Source of the DNA: Halobellus captivus
GTDB lineage: Archaea > Halobacteriota > Halobacteria > Halobacteriales > Haloferacaceae
Assembly: GCF_003697845.1 (NCBI RefSeq)
Contig: NZ_RDQE01000014.1
Span: forward strand, 1 to 64,000
Reading direction: 5' to 3'
DNA: 64,000 nt
A model generated the notes under the pieces. That model was given only the letters and a program-made list of their open reading frames with translations, made no database searches and was not told the DNA's origin. Of this stretch, positions 43,510 to 51,580 are shown piece by piece. The position numbers and the translations under genes are program-made. Position 1 is the first letter of the stretch. The number at the start of each line of letters is the position of its first letter.

Positions 43510-44289
43510 ATGATCGACGTCCCCTCGCGGCTCGAACGGGTCGGGTTCCGGACGCTCTACCGGCTGGCGGACCTGACGTACGCGCTCGGGATCGCCACCC
43601 CGAAGCGCACGGTCGCGGGAACCTACTGGAGCTACGAGCCGACGAATCCCCACGGCGACGACCCCGGACTGGCCGTACTCGACCGGCTTCCGGACGACGC
43701 GACCCTCCTCGACGTCGGCGCGCACGTCGGCGAGCACGCGATCCCGCTCGCCGCGGGCACCGACCGCCGGATCGTCGCGTTCGAGCCCAACGGCGAGAGC
43801 GCGGACCGCCTGGTTCGGAACGCGACACGGAACGGACTCGACGAGCGGATCGACCTCCGACGAGTCGGCCTCGCCGACGAGCGCGGGTCGCTGCCGTTCT
43901 ACCGCTCGACGTTCTCGAAGTGCTCCGCGTTCGACCGCGACCGCGCGACCCGCTGGGGCGCGCGGGTCGCCGCGGTCGAGGAGGTCCCCGTGTACCGACT
44001 CGACGGTCTCGTCGGCGGAACCGATTCCCCCGCCGCCCCTGGAGACCCGGTCCCGCCGCCGGACGCGATCAAGGTCGACGTCGAGGGCCACGAGCTGGGG
44101 GTGCTCCGGGGCGCGGAGGCGACGATCCGGACCCACCGGCCGCTGCTCGTCGTCGAGGTCCACGACGGTACCGCCGGGGGCGATCCGTCGAGGAACGTCG
44201 GCGACCACGCCGACGCCCTCCGGACGTGGCTCGCCGACCACGACTACGACGTGGAGGAACGGGGCGACGTCTGGGTCTGTCGGGGGTGA
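43510..44289 (+). CDS. FkbM-family methyltransferase
   Basis: A 259-residue SAM-dependent methyltransferase. The SAM-binding loop is LLDVGAHVGEHAIPLA with the acidic FEPNGES after the second strand; IKVDVEGHELGVLRGA near residue 185 is the FkbM signature. Members methylate hydroxyl groups of sugars or lipids. An insertion rich in Pro/Asp lies before that motif. It follows the site-2 protease gene by six bases and is convergent with the UbiB gene. The substrate is unknown. Confidence 0.85.
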   Translation: MIDVPSRLERVGFRTLYRLADLTYALGIATPKRTVAGTYWSYEPTNPHGDDPGLAVLDRLPDDATLLDVGAHVGEHAIPLAAGTDRRIVAFEPNGESADRLVRNATRNGLDERIDLRRVGLADERGSLPFYRSTFSKCSAFDRDRATRWGARVAAVEEVPVYRLDGLVGGTDSPAAPGDPVPPPDAIKVDVEGHELGVLRGAEATIRTHRPLLVVEVHDGTAGGDPSRNVGDHADALRTWLADHDYDVEERGDVWVCRG

Positions 44290-44322
44290 CGGTCCCGTTC
44301 AACGCGTCGACGGCGTACGCCG

Positions 44323-45999
44323 TCAGTCGTCGCGGCGCTCCCGCATCCCCTGCCTGGTGAACTGCGGATTCCCCGGGATCGTCCGCCGCTTCTTGCGGAA
44401 CGACCGGTACAACGCGACCGCGAGCGGGGTCGCGAGCAGGAGGACGACCGCGGCGAGCCGCCACTCCTCGGCGAACGAGTAGAGGATCGTCGCCGAGAGG
44501 ACGCCGACCGCGAGCAGCACGGAGTAGGCGATCCGCATCGCCAGCTTGTCGAGCACCCGAGATTCGTCCTCGATGGTGACGTCGATGTGGAGGTCGCCGC
44601 GGTTCGCTCGGTCGAGGAACGCGTCGGCCTTCGGCGGGACCGTGAAGAGCGACTCCGTCGTCCGCTGGAGCTGTCTGCCGGCGTCCTCGGCGATCTCGCG
44701 GGCGGTCTGCTCGTAGTAGCCCTCCGCCTCCAGGTAGTCCGTCGCGGTCGCGATGAAGTCGAACTCGGGGTCGAGCGTGACGCAGACCCCCTCGACGACG
44801 GTGGCGACCCGAAGGACTAACGCGAGGTTCCGGGGGAGCCGCAGCGGGAACTCGTAGATGGTCGACTCCACCTGCTCGATGATCTGGTTGACGCGGTACT
44901 GTTCGATCTGCTCGCCGCGGGCGTCGGCGATGGCCAGGTCCATCACCTCGCCCATCACGTCGCGGTCGACCTCCGGCGAGAGCGTCCCCATCGAGATCAG
45001 GGTGTCGAGGATCGCGTCGGTGTCCTGTCTCGCGACCGCGACGTAGAACTCGACGATCTTCTCCTGGACGAACGGGTCGACCCGGCCGGACATCCCGAAG
45101 TCGTAGAAGACCACCCTCCCCTCGTCGTCGACGGCGAGGTTCCCCGGATGCGGGTCGGCGTGGAAGACGCCGTCGTCGATGATCATCTGGAGGTACACCT
45201 CCTGGAGCGTCGACGCGATCGCGGTCCGGTCGAGCCCCGCGGCGTCGAGCTCGTCGGTCCGGCTGATCTTCGTCCCGCCGATGTACTCCATCGTGAGCAC
45301 GCGCGGGCCCGAGGCGGCCTCGTACACCTCCGGGATCCGGATCCGGTCGTCGCCCGCGAAGTTCGCCTTGATCTCCTCGAGCATCTCCCGCTCGCGCCGG
45401 TAGTCCATCTCCTCGCGGATGGTCTTCGCGAACTCCTCGGAGAGGTTCTCGATCGAGAACGCCCGGCCGCCCCCGATGAACCGCCGGACGATCGGGAGCG
45501 ACCAGCGGATCGCCCGGAGGTCGGCCTCGACGAGCGATTCGATCCCGGGGCGACGGACCTTCACCGCCACGTCGTTCCCCTCGAACCGCGCGGTGTACAC
45601 CTGCCCGAGGCTGGCCCCGCTTATCGACTCCGTGTCGAAGTCGTCGAACGTCTCCTCGACGGGGCCGAGCTCGTCTTCGAGAACGACCTTCGACTCCGCC
45701 CAGTCGGCGGGCGGCACGTCGTCCTGGAGCCCCTCGAGCACCTCGATGTAGGCGGGCGGGAGGACGTCCGGTCGGGTCGACAGCAGCTGGCCGAGCTTGA
45801 TGAACGTCGGGCCGAGCGTGAGCAGGATGTCGAGCAGGACGTCGGCACGCTCGCGTTGGGTGGCCGCGTCGACGTCTCGACTCCGCCCGAACAGCAGGAA
45901 CCGCTTCCGGTCCCGCCAGTAGGCGAGGATCAACGGCGAGAACCGGCGGATCACGACGAAGAAGCGCCAGTAGGCGCGGAGGTTGACCAGCGTGACCAC
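44323..45999 (-). CDS. ABC1/UbiB-family atypical kinase
   Basis: A 558-residue membrane-associated atypical protein kinase-like ATPase. Family motifs are FIKLGQLLSTRPD (KxGQ), ISGASLGQVYTARF (alanine-rich-type loop), HADPHPGNLA and YDFGMSG, in the right order. The C-terminus holds a hydrophobic hairpin (SVLLAVGVLSATILYSF and LAAVVLLLATPLAVALY), placing it on the membrane. Relatives (UbiB/ADCK) support quinone or lipid handling rather than classical protein phosphorylation. It starts with GTG two bases after the stop of the Hsp20 gene, so the two are one operon, which is unusual. Confidence 0.88.
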   Translation of the reverse strand: MVTLVNLRAYWRFFVVIRRFSPLILAYWRDRKRFLLFGRSRDVDAATQRERADVLLDILLTLGPTFIKLGQLLSTRPDVLPPAYIEVLEGLQDDVPPADWAESKVVLEDELGPVEETFDDFDTESISGASLGQVYTARFEGNDVAVKVRRPGIESLVEADLRAIRWSLPIVRRFIGGGRAFSIENLSEEFAKTIREEMDYRREREMLEEIKANFAGDDRIRIPEVYEAASGPRVLTMEYIGGTKISRTDELDAAGLDRTAIASTLQEVYLQMIIDDGVFHADPHPGNLAVDDEGRVVFYDFGMSGRVDPFVQEKIVEFYVAVARQDTDAILDTLISMGTLSPEVDRDVMGEVMDLAIADARGEQIEQYRVNQIIEQVESTIYEFPLRLPRNLALVLRVATVVEGVCVTLDPEFDFIATATDYLEAEGYYEQTAREIAEDAGRQLQRTTESLFTVPPKADAFLDRANRGDLHIDVTIEDESRVLDKLAMRIAYSVLLAVGVLSATILYSFAEEWRLAAVVLLLATPLAVALYRSFRKKRRTIPGNPQFTRQGMRERRDD

Positions 46000-46001
46000 C
46001 C

Positions 46002-46451
46002 TCAGGCGCCGTCGGATCCGTCCCCGTCCGTTCGCGTCCTCCCTCCGTCCGTCGTCGCACCGCCGTCGCCGTCGTCACTGCCGCCGTCGCCGTCGTCGCT
46101 TCCCTCGACCGGGATCCGGCGGGAGTCGGCGTCGGCGCGCTTGGGCAGGGTCACCTCGAGGACGCCGCGGTCCATCTCGGCGTCGGCGTCGTCGCCGTCG
46201 GCGTCCGGCGGCAGCGGGAGCTCGGCGTCGAGAAACAGCGGCCGGTCCTCCCGGACGTAGCGGAACCCCTCCGGCGTCGACTTCTCGCGACGGGCCTCGA
46301 TGACGATCCGACCGTCCTCGAAGAGCACCTCCGTGGTCCCCGCGGTCGCGCCGGGGAGGTCGACGAGCAGGACGTACCCGTCGTCGGACTCGAGCAGGTC
46401 CGCAAACACCGCGTCCGGGAGGTCCCGAAGCGCGTCGCGTAGCGCTGACAT
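46002..46451 (-). CDS. Hsp20 / alpha-crystallin-like small heat-shock protein
   Basis: A 149-residue protein. The beta-sandwich alpha-crystallin core runs from DGYVLLVDLPGATAGTTEVLFEDGR through FRYVREDRPLFLDAELPLP to MDRGVLEVTLPKRAD, where V-L-E-V-T-L-P is the usual end motif. The C-terminal tail is Asp/Gly/Thr-rich and disordered. It is likely an ATP-independent chaperone holding unfolded proteins. Start at ATG 46,451. It is followed after two bases by the UbiB gene. Confidence 0.85.
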   Translation of the reverse strand: MSALRDALRDLPDAVFADLLESDDGYVLLVDLPGATAGTTEVLFEDGRIVIEARREKSTPEGFRYVREDRPLFLDAELPLPPDADGDDADAEMDRGVLEVTLPKRADADSRRIPVEGSDDGDGGSDDGDGGATTDGGRTRTDGDGSDGA

Positions 46452-46503
46452 GGAACGTCGTACGGTCGCCCCGGCGAAAAACCTGTGGTACCCGTTCGGC
46501 CGC

Positions 46504-47202
46504 TCAGTCGTCGTCGAACATCTCCCCCAGCTCATCGAAATGGTCGCTCACGTCCCGTCCGGTCGACTCCCCGGGAAGGATGTCGCCGAGCGCGCCGCCG
46601 AACGCCGCCCCGCCCCAGACGACGGTCACTCTGGCGAACGCCTCCAGCGCCGTCGGGTCCTCCGCGAAGAGCCGCCCCCACAGCACCATCAGCCCCGCGG
46701 AGACGAGGAACGCGACGGTCAGGACGCCGACGAGCCGACGGGGAACGAGCCCGAAGATCGGCCGGTACACCCGAACGTCCCGGAAGTCGGCGTAGTACAA
46801 CAGCCCGGTCGTCACGCCGACGACGAAACAGACGTGGGCGGCGAGGTAGACGGGGAACCCCGCGACCCGCGCCGTCGCGAACCACGCCGCGATCTCGAAG
46901 ACGCCCCCTTCGACGAGAAGCGGGAGCGCGAAGACGATCCCGCCGACGAACGACTGGGCGATGTCCCGGCCCGTGTACTTACTGATCCGCGTCGTGAACG
47001 CCTCGCTTCCCGGCATCCGCTCCACCAGCGAGATCGTCTCCCGGACCCGCTCCCGTTCCTCGCGGTCGTCGACCGTCGCCTCCAGAGCGTCGAGCTGTGT
47101 CAGGAGGTCGTCGATGTCGGGATCCGACCGCTCGCCGCCGGGACCGTCCCCCGCGGTATCGCTCGCGGCCGGCTCGGAGCTCCGGTCGTCGTCGATTCCC
47201 AT
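46504..47202 (-). CDS. DUF2391 / TIGR02587-like membrane protein
   Basis: A 232-residue protein with an acidic N-terminal lead and a coiled helix (DDLLTQLDALEATVDDREERERV), then six hydrophobic helices (QSFVGGIVFALPLLV to LVSAGLMVLWGRLF and GAAFGGALGDIL). It fits the TIGR02587/DUF2391 integral membrane family of unknown function. Start at ATG 47,202 chosen because the preceding frame is unlike coding sequence. It is 52 bases upstream of the Hsp20 start on the same strand. Confidence 0.72.
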   Translation of the reverse strand: MGIDDDRSSEPAASDTAGDGPGGERSDPDIDDLLTQLDALEATVDDREERERVRETISLVERMPGSEAFTTRISKYTGRDIAQSFVGGIVFALPLLVEGGVFEIAAWFATARVAGFPVYLAAHVCFVVGVTTGLLYYADFRDVRVYRPIFGLVPRRLVGVLTVAFLVSAGLMVLWGRLFAEDPTALEAFARVTVVWGGAAFGGALGDILPGESTGRDVSDHFDELGEMFDDD

Positions 47203-47318
47203 GAGTCCCGGGTCGCCGGCGGCGGGCAAAAAGGTGCGCGACGAACGGAGGGGAGCGGGAGGGTCAACGGTCAGCCGAGTCCGTGGCCAGCCGAGTCCGT
47301 GGTCAGCCGAGTCCGCCG

Positions 47319-48134
47319 TCAACCGAGCCGATCCAGGAACTCCGCGAGGACCGAGTTGAAGTCGGCGGGGGCTTCGAGCATCGCGAGGTGGGCGGCGTCG
47401 TCGATCCCGGCGTACTGGCCGTCCGGGATCCGGTCGGCCAGGAACTCGTGATACCGCGGCGGCGTCAGCGCGTCGTGTTCGCCGACGACCGCCAGCGTCG
47501 GAACGCCCACCGCGTCCAGTCGCTCGCGCACGTCGAACCGGTCGCAGGTGAGGAAGTCGCGCTCGGTCACCGCCCTCCCGCAGTCGGCCATCGTCGCCCG
47601 CGACCGCTCGAGGAGTCGATCGGTCGCGTCGTGGAACAGCCGATCGGGGCCGTGTAACAGCGACGTCGCCCGGTCGAAGTCGGTCGCGAGCGCGTCCAGC
47701 AGCTCCTCGTCCACGGTGAGCTTCGCGCCCGTGCCCGCGAGGACGAGTCCGTCGAGCGCGAGGTCGCGTTCGAGCGCGACCCACAGCGCGACTGCCCCGC
47801 CGAGCGAGTTGCCACAGAGGGCGTCCGCGTCGGTCGCCTCCGCGACGGCGACGACGTCGTCGGCGTAGGCGTCGAGCGTCGCCGCTCCCGCGGTCGTCCC
47901 CACGTCGTCGCTCTCGCCGTGTCCGGAGAGGTCGAGCGCGACGACCGGGAACCGGTCGCCCAGCCGAGCCTGGACCTTCCAGACGTCCGCGTTGCCGCAG
48001 CTCCCGTGGACGAAACAGACGGTCGATCCGTCGCCGCCGCGGTCGAAGCGGCGGTAGGCGGTCTCCCGGCCGTGGTGGGTGACTCGGTCTCTGTCCCCGT
48101 GATCCATGTCCCGATTCCCGCTCCCGTGATCCAT
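47319..48134 (-). CDS. Alpha/beta hydrolase
   Basis: A 271-residue hydrolase. HG oxyanion segment is CFVHGSCGNADVW, the nucleophile elbow is GNSLGG (near 112), the acid is in GEHDAL (near 220) and the histidine in DDAAHLAMLE, forming a Ser-Asp-His triad. Such enzymes are esterases, lactonases or haloperoxidase-like proteins; the substrate is not evident. ATG 48,134 gives a His/Asp/Gly-rich lead (MDHGSGNRDMDHGD) that repeats itself; ATG 48,107 is an equal alternative. The upstream region carries a 24-base tandem duplication. Confidence 0.85.
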   Translation of the reverse strand: MDHGSGNRDMDHGDRDRVTHHGRETAYRRFDRGGDGSTVCFVHGSCGNADVWKVQARLGDRFPVVALDLSGHGESDDVGTTAGAATLDAYADDVVAVAEATDADALCGNSLGGAVALWVALERDLALDGLVLAGTGAKLTVDEELLDALATDFDRATSLLHGPDRLFHDATDRLLERSRATMADCGRAVTERDFLTCDRFDVRERLDAVGVPTLAVVGEHDALTPPRYHEFLADRIPDGQYAGIDDAAHLAMLEAPADFNSVLAEFLDRLG

Positions 48135-48163
48135 GTTCCGGTCCTCGCACGCGAGCGGGATTA

Positions 48164-48211
48164 AACCGAGGGCGTCCACGGTCGACGAACCGAGGGCGTC
48201 CACGGTCGACG
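48164..48211. repeat. Perfect 24-base tandem duplication
   Basis: Positions 48,164-48,187 and 48,188-48,211 are identical and directly adjacent. They lie in the divergent region between the hydrolase and the DUF7127-Cdc48 operon, on the hydrolase side, and may be a recent slippage event. Confidence 0.85.
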
Positions 48212-48320
48212 GGGATTTCCAGCGGACCGATCCGGCCGTCGGACGCGTCCACGCCGATCCGAACCGCAATACTACCGTTCGTCGGCACATATTCTCACGT
48301 CATGCGATTTTATCCGATTA

Positions 48321-48330
48321 GTTTAAATAC
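48321..48330 (+). promoter_or_regulatory. TATA box of the DUF7127-Cdc48 operon
   Basis: gtttaaatac is centred about 29 bases before the ATG at 48,355, indicating a nearly leaderless message for this highly expressed-type operon. Confidence 0.65.
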
Positions 48331-48354
48331 TCTCGCGCCTAACTTGTGGTTAGG

Positions 48355-48606
48355 ATGACTACCAGACAGACCCGATCGGTCGGCGACGGTTCGCTTCTTC
48401 GCCGGTACGAGTACGATGACGGGTGGGTCGTCGCCGCCGACGTCGGCGTCGACGACGAGGCGATCAGCGTCGACACCGTCGGCGACACGGCGATCGTCGT
48501 GATGGAGGGCGACGGCGAGCCGAGCGAATCGGAGTTCGAACTGCCCGGCGAGGCACGGGACGTCTCGGTGACGAACGGCGTGTTGACGATCGAGGGCGAC
48601 CGATGA
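48355..48606 (+). CDS. DUF7127-family protein
   Basis: An 83-residue acidic beta-rich protein ([63 protein letters not shown]). The last strand resembles the end of an Hsp20/alpha-crystallin sandwich, the usual reading of DUF7127. Its stop overlaps the Cdc48 ATG by four bases, so it is translated together with the unfoldase and may be a dedicated adaptor or chaperone; that role is inferred from context only. Confidence 0.8.
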   Translation: MTTRQTRSVGDGSLLRRYEYDDGWVVAADVGVDDEAISVDTVGDTAIVVMEGDGEPSESEFELPGEARDVSVTNGVLTIEGDR

Positions 48607-50876
48607 AACTCACCGTCAAACCGCTGAAACAGAAGGACGCCGGTCGCCGGCTCGCGGCGATCGACCGCGTCGCGGCCGAGGAGCTCGGGCTCTCCGGCGG
48701 CGATTTCATTCGCGTCGAGGGGTCCGAGGGGGCCGCCATCGCTCGCGTCTGGCCGGGGGACCCCGAGGACGACGGCACCGGCGTGGTCCGCATCGACGGG
48801 AAGCTCCGCCAGGAGGCCAGCGTCGGCATCGACGACCGCGTGACGATCGAGCAGGTCGACGTCGAGCCCGCGGACCGGATCACCATCGCGTTGCCACAGC
48901 GGCTCGGGATCCGCGGCAACATCGACGCGCTGATCCGCCGCGAGCTCGGCGGCCAGCCCGTCACTGAGGGCCAGAACGTCCGGCTCCCGCTCGGCTTCGG
49001 CTTCATGGGCGGGCAGTCGCAGGCGGTCCCGCTGAAGGTCGCGGGCACCTCGCCGTCGGGCACCGTCGTGGTGACCGACTCGACGGAGATCGAGATCTCC
49101 GAGAAGCCCGCCGAGGAGATCGTCGGCGGCGCGGGCGCGCCGGAGGGCGCGGCCGCCGACGGCTCGCCCGACGTCACCTACGAGGACATCGGGGGACTCG
49201 ACGACGAGCTCGAGCAGGTCCGCGAGATGATCGAGCTGCCGATGCGCCACCCCGAGCTGTTCAAGCGGCTCGGCATCGACCCGCCGAAGGGCGTCCTGCT
49301 CCACGGCCCGCCGGGGACGGGGAAGACCCTGATCGCGAAGGCGGTCGCCAACGAGATCGACGCCAGCTTCCACACGATCTCCGGTCCGGAGATCATGTCG
49401 AAGTACTACGGCGAGAGCGAGGAGCAGCTCCGTGACGTGTTCGAGGAGGCCACCGAGGAGGCCCCCGCGATCGTGTTCATGGACGAGCTCGACTCCATCG
49501 CGCCGAAACGCGAGGAGGCCGGCGGCGACGTGGAGCGCCGCGTCGTGGCCCAACTGCTCAGCCTGATGGACGGGCTGGAGGAGCGCGGGGAGGTCGTCGT
49601 GATCGGCGCGACCAACCGCGTCGACGCGATCGACCCCGCGCTCCGGCGCGGCGGCCGGTTCGACCGCGAGATCGAGGTCGGCGTCCCCGACCGCGACGGA
49701 CGCAAGGAGATCCTCCAGGTCCACACGCGGAACATGCCGCTGGTGGAGGGGATCGACCTCGACGAGTACGCCGAGAACACCCACGGCTTCGTCGGCGCGG
49801 ACCTCGAGTCGCTGGCGAAGGAGTCGGCGATGCACGCGCTCCGCCGGATCCGTCCGCAGCTCGACTTAGAGAGCGACGAGATCGACGCGGACGTGTTGAA
49901 CTCGATCCAGGTCACCGAGAACGACTTCAAGGAGGCGATAAAGGGGATCGAACCCTCCGCGCTCCGCGAGGTGTTCGTCGAGGTGCCGGACGTCACCTGG
50001 GACCACGTCGGCGGACTCGAGGACACCAAAGAGCGGCTCCGCGAGACGATCCAGTGGCCGCTGGAGTACCCCGAGGTGTTCGACCAGCTGGACATGGCGG
50101 CCGCGAAGGGCGTCCTGATGTACGGTCCGCCCGGGACGGGGAAGACCCTGCTCGCGAAGGCGGTCGCCAACGAGAGCGAGTCGAACTTCATCTCGATCAA
50201 GGGGCCCGAGCTGCTGAACAAGTTCGTGGGCGAGTCCGAGAAGGGCGTCCGCGAGGTGTTCAGCAAGGCCCGTGAGAACGCGCCCACCATCGTGTTCTTC
50301 GACGAGATCGACTCGATCGCGACCGAGCGCGGCAAGAACTCCGGCGACTCCGGCGTCGGCGAGCGCGTCGTCTCCCAGCTGTTGACCGAGCTCGACGGGC
50401 TCGAGTCGCTGGAGGACGTCGTCGTGATCGCGACGACGAACCGTCCGGACCTCATCGACTCGGCGCTGCTCCGGCCCGGCCGGCTCGACCGGCACGTCCA
50501 CGTGCCGGTGCCCGACGAGGACGCGCGCCGGAAGATCCTCGACGTCCACACCCGCGAGAAGCCGCTCGCGGACGACGTCGACCTCGACGCGATCGCCCGC
50601 AAGACCGAGGGGTACGTCGGTGCTGACCTCGAGGCGGTGGCCCGCGAGGCGTCGATGAACGCCTCCCGGGAGTTCATCGCCAGCGTCCCGCGCGAGGAGG
50701 TCGGCGAGTCCGTCGGCAACGTCCGCGTGACGATGGCCCACTTCGAGGACGCCCTGTCGGAGGTGAACCCGAGCGTCACCCCCGAGACCCGGGAGCGCTA
50801 CGAGGAGATCGAAAAGCAGTTCCAGCGCGCGGAGGTCGACGACTCCGCGGAGGCCGAGTTCGGCGCGTTCCAGTAG
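48603..50876 (+). CDS. Cdc48/VAT family AAA+ ATPase
   Basis: A 757-residue double-ring unfoldase. The N-domain (1-190) opens with [15 protein letters not shown] and has the double-psi barrel used for substrate and cofactor binding. D1 Walker A GPPGTGKT is near 235-242 and D2 near 507-514; Walker B motifs ([20 protein letters not shown]) and arginine fingers ([19 protein letters not shown]) are intact in both rings. It extracts and unfolds proteins, feeding the proteasome. The C-terminus (AEFGAFQ) lacks the HbYX motif that docks proteasomal ATPases on the 20S core. It is coupled to DUF7127. Confidence 0.96.
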   Translation: MKLTVKPLKQKDAGRRLAAIDRVAAEELGLSGGDFIRVEGSEGAAIARVWPGDPEDDGTGVVRIDGKLRQEASVGIDDRVTIEQVDVEPADRITIALPQRLGIRGNIDALIRRELGGQPVTEGQNVRLPLGFGFMGGQSQAVPLKVAGTSPSGTVVVTDSTEIEISEKPAEEIVGGAGAPEGAAADGSPDVTYEDIGGLDDELEQVREMIELPMRHPELFKRLGIDPPKGVLLHGPPGTGKTLIAKAVANEIDASFHTISGPEIMSKYYGESEEQLRDVFEEATEEAPAIVFMDELDSIAPKREEAGGDVERRVVAQLLSLMDGLEERGEVVVIGATNRVDAIDPALRRGGRFDREIEVGVPDRDGRKEILQVHTRNMPLVEGIDLDEYAENTHGFVGADLESLAKESAMHALRRIRPQLDLESDEIDADVLNSIQVTENDFKEAIKGIEPSALREVFVEVPDVTWDHVGGLEDTKERLRETIQWPLEYPEVFDQLDMAAAKGVLMYGPPGTGKTLLAKAVANESESNFISIKGPELLNKFVGESEKGVREVFSKARENAPTIVFFDEIDSIATERGKNSGDSGVGERVVSQLLTELDGLESLEDVVVIATTNRPDLIDSALLRPGRLDRHVHVPVPDEDARRKILDVHTREKPLADDVDLDAIARKTEGYVGADLEAVAREASMNASREFIASVPREEVGESVGNVRVTMAHFEDALSEVNPSVTPETRERYEEIEKQFQRAEVDDSAEAEFGAFQ

Positions 50877-50913
50877 GCCGTCGTCCCTTCCACCACGAAC
50901 GCTTTTTCGGGTT

Positions 50914-51153
50914 TCAGATCACTCCCGCCGTCGACAGCAGGAAGAGCGCGGCGACGACGACGATCCCGATCGTGACGAGCCGCCACGCGAGCTTCAACAC
51001 GAACTTCCCGAGCACGATCACGACCGCGACGGCCACCAGCGCGACGAGCAGCTGTCCCATCGGGCTGGCGAGGATCCCGGCCTGAAGCGGTACCGACATC
51101 GCGTTCGCGGCGAGCGGAGCGGTCATGTCCGGGAGCACGGCGACCCCGGACAT
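50914..51153 (-). CDS. Small membrane protein
   Basis: A 79-residue protein with two hydrophobic helices (GQLLVALVAVAVVIVLG and WRLVTIGIVVVAALFLL) joined by a short basic loop (KFVLKLAWR). Three possible methionine starts (51,153, 51,126, 51,099) make the N-terminus uncertain. It is convergent with Cdc48. The role is unknown. Confidence 0.6.
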   Translation of the reverse strand: MSGVAVLPDMTAPLAANAMSVPLQAGILASPMGQLLVALVAVAVVIVLGKFVLKLAWRLVTIGIVVVAALFLLSTAGVI

Positions 51154-51580
51154 AAGCTTGTGGGCCGACGTCCGGCGATCCGACCGTCGAAATTAACACG
51201 TTCGTGATACGTACCGTGGTGGGTGTCGACACGTCGTCTCCCGTCGAGCGGCCGCGGACCCCGGATCGGTCCGTTTTTTCGACGAACGATCCGTCTCTCA
51301 ACCCCCCTCTTGTTCGAATGCGATACCGTTCACGTACCCCGATATCGACGGATCAATATCAGTTTCACTCCGGTCTAACTACCCTTATGTGCTCGGACCC
51401 CGTTCGTTTCCGACGTACCCGAATTCGGCGTCAGACGCGCGGCACGGACGTTACATAACGAATCGGACACATAGATGCCCATCGGGTCCGAACATCCGAA
51501 CGTACAAGGGCCCGCCTCGCCAGTACACCAACACTACAGATGATCCATATTCCACACCAACCGAGCGGGGTGACCGTCGA
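51154..51580. other. Promoter and leader region of the ribonucleotide reductase gene
   Basis: A 427-base gene-free stretch. A TATA-like ccatatt lies about 33 bases before ATG 51,581. I looked for a cobalamin riboswitch, since the enzyme needs B12, and found no recognisable one. In-frame open sequence continues upstream of 51,581, but it lacks coding character. Confidence 0.5.

Noticed and set aside
48164..48211. CRISPR-like repeat
   Set aside because: Only two directly abutting copies with no spacers; a simple tandem duplication.
51389..51580. N-terminal extension of the ribonucleotide reductase
   Set aside because: Composition is not coding-like and a TATA-like element lies inside it; homologues, as I recall, start near 51,581.
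51154..51580. Cobalamin riboswitch before the B12-dependent reductase
   Set aside because: No B12-box or matching helices could be recognised.
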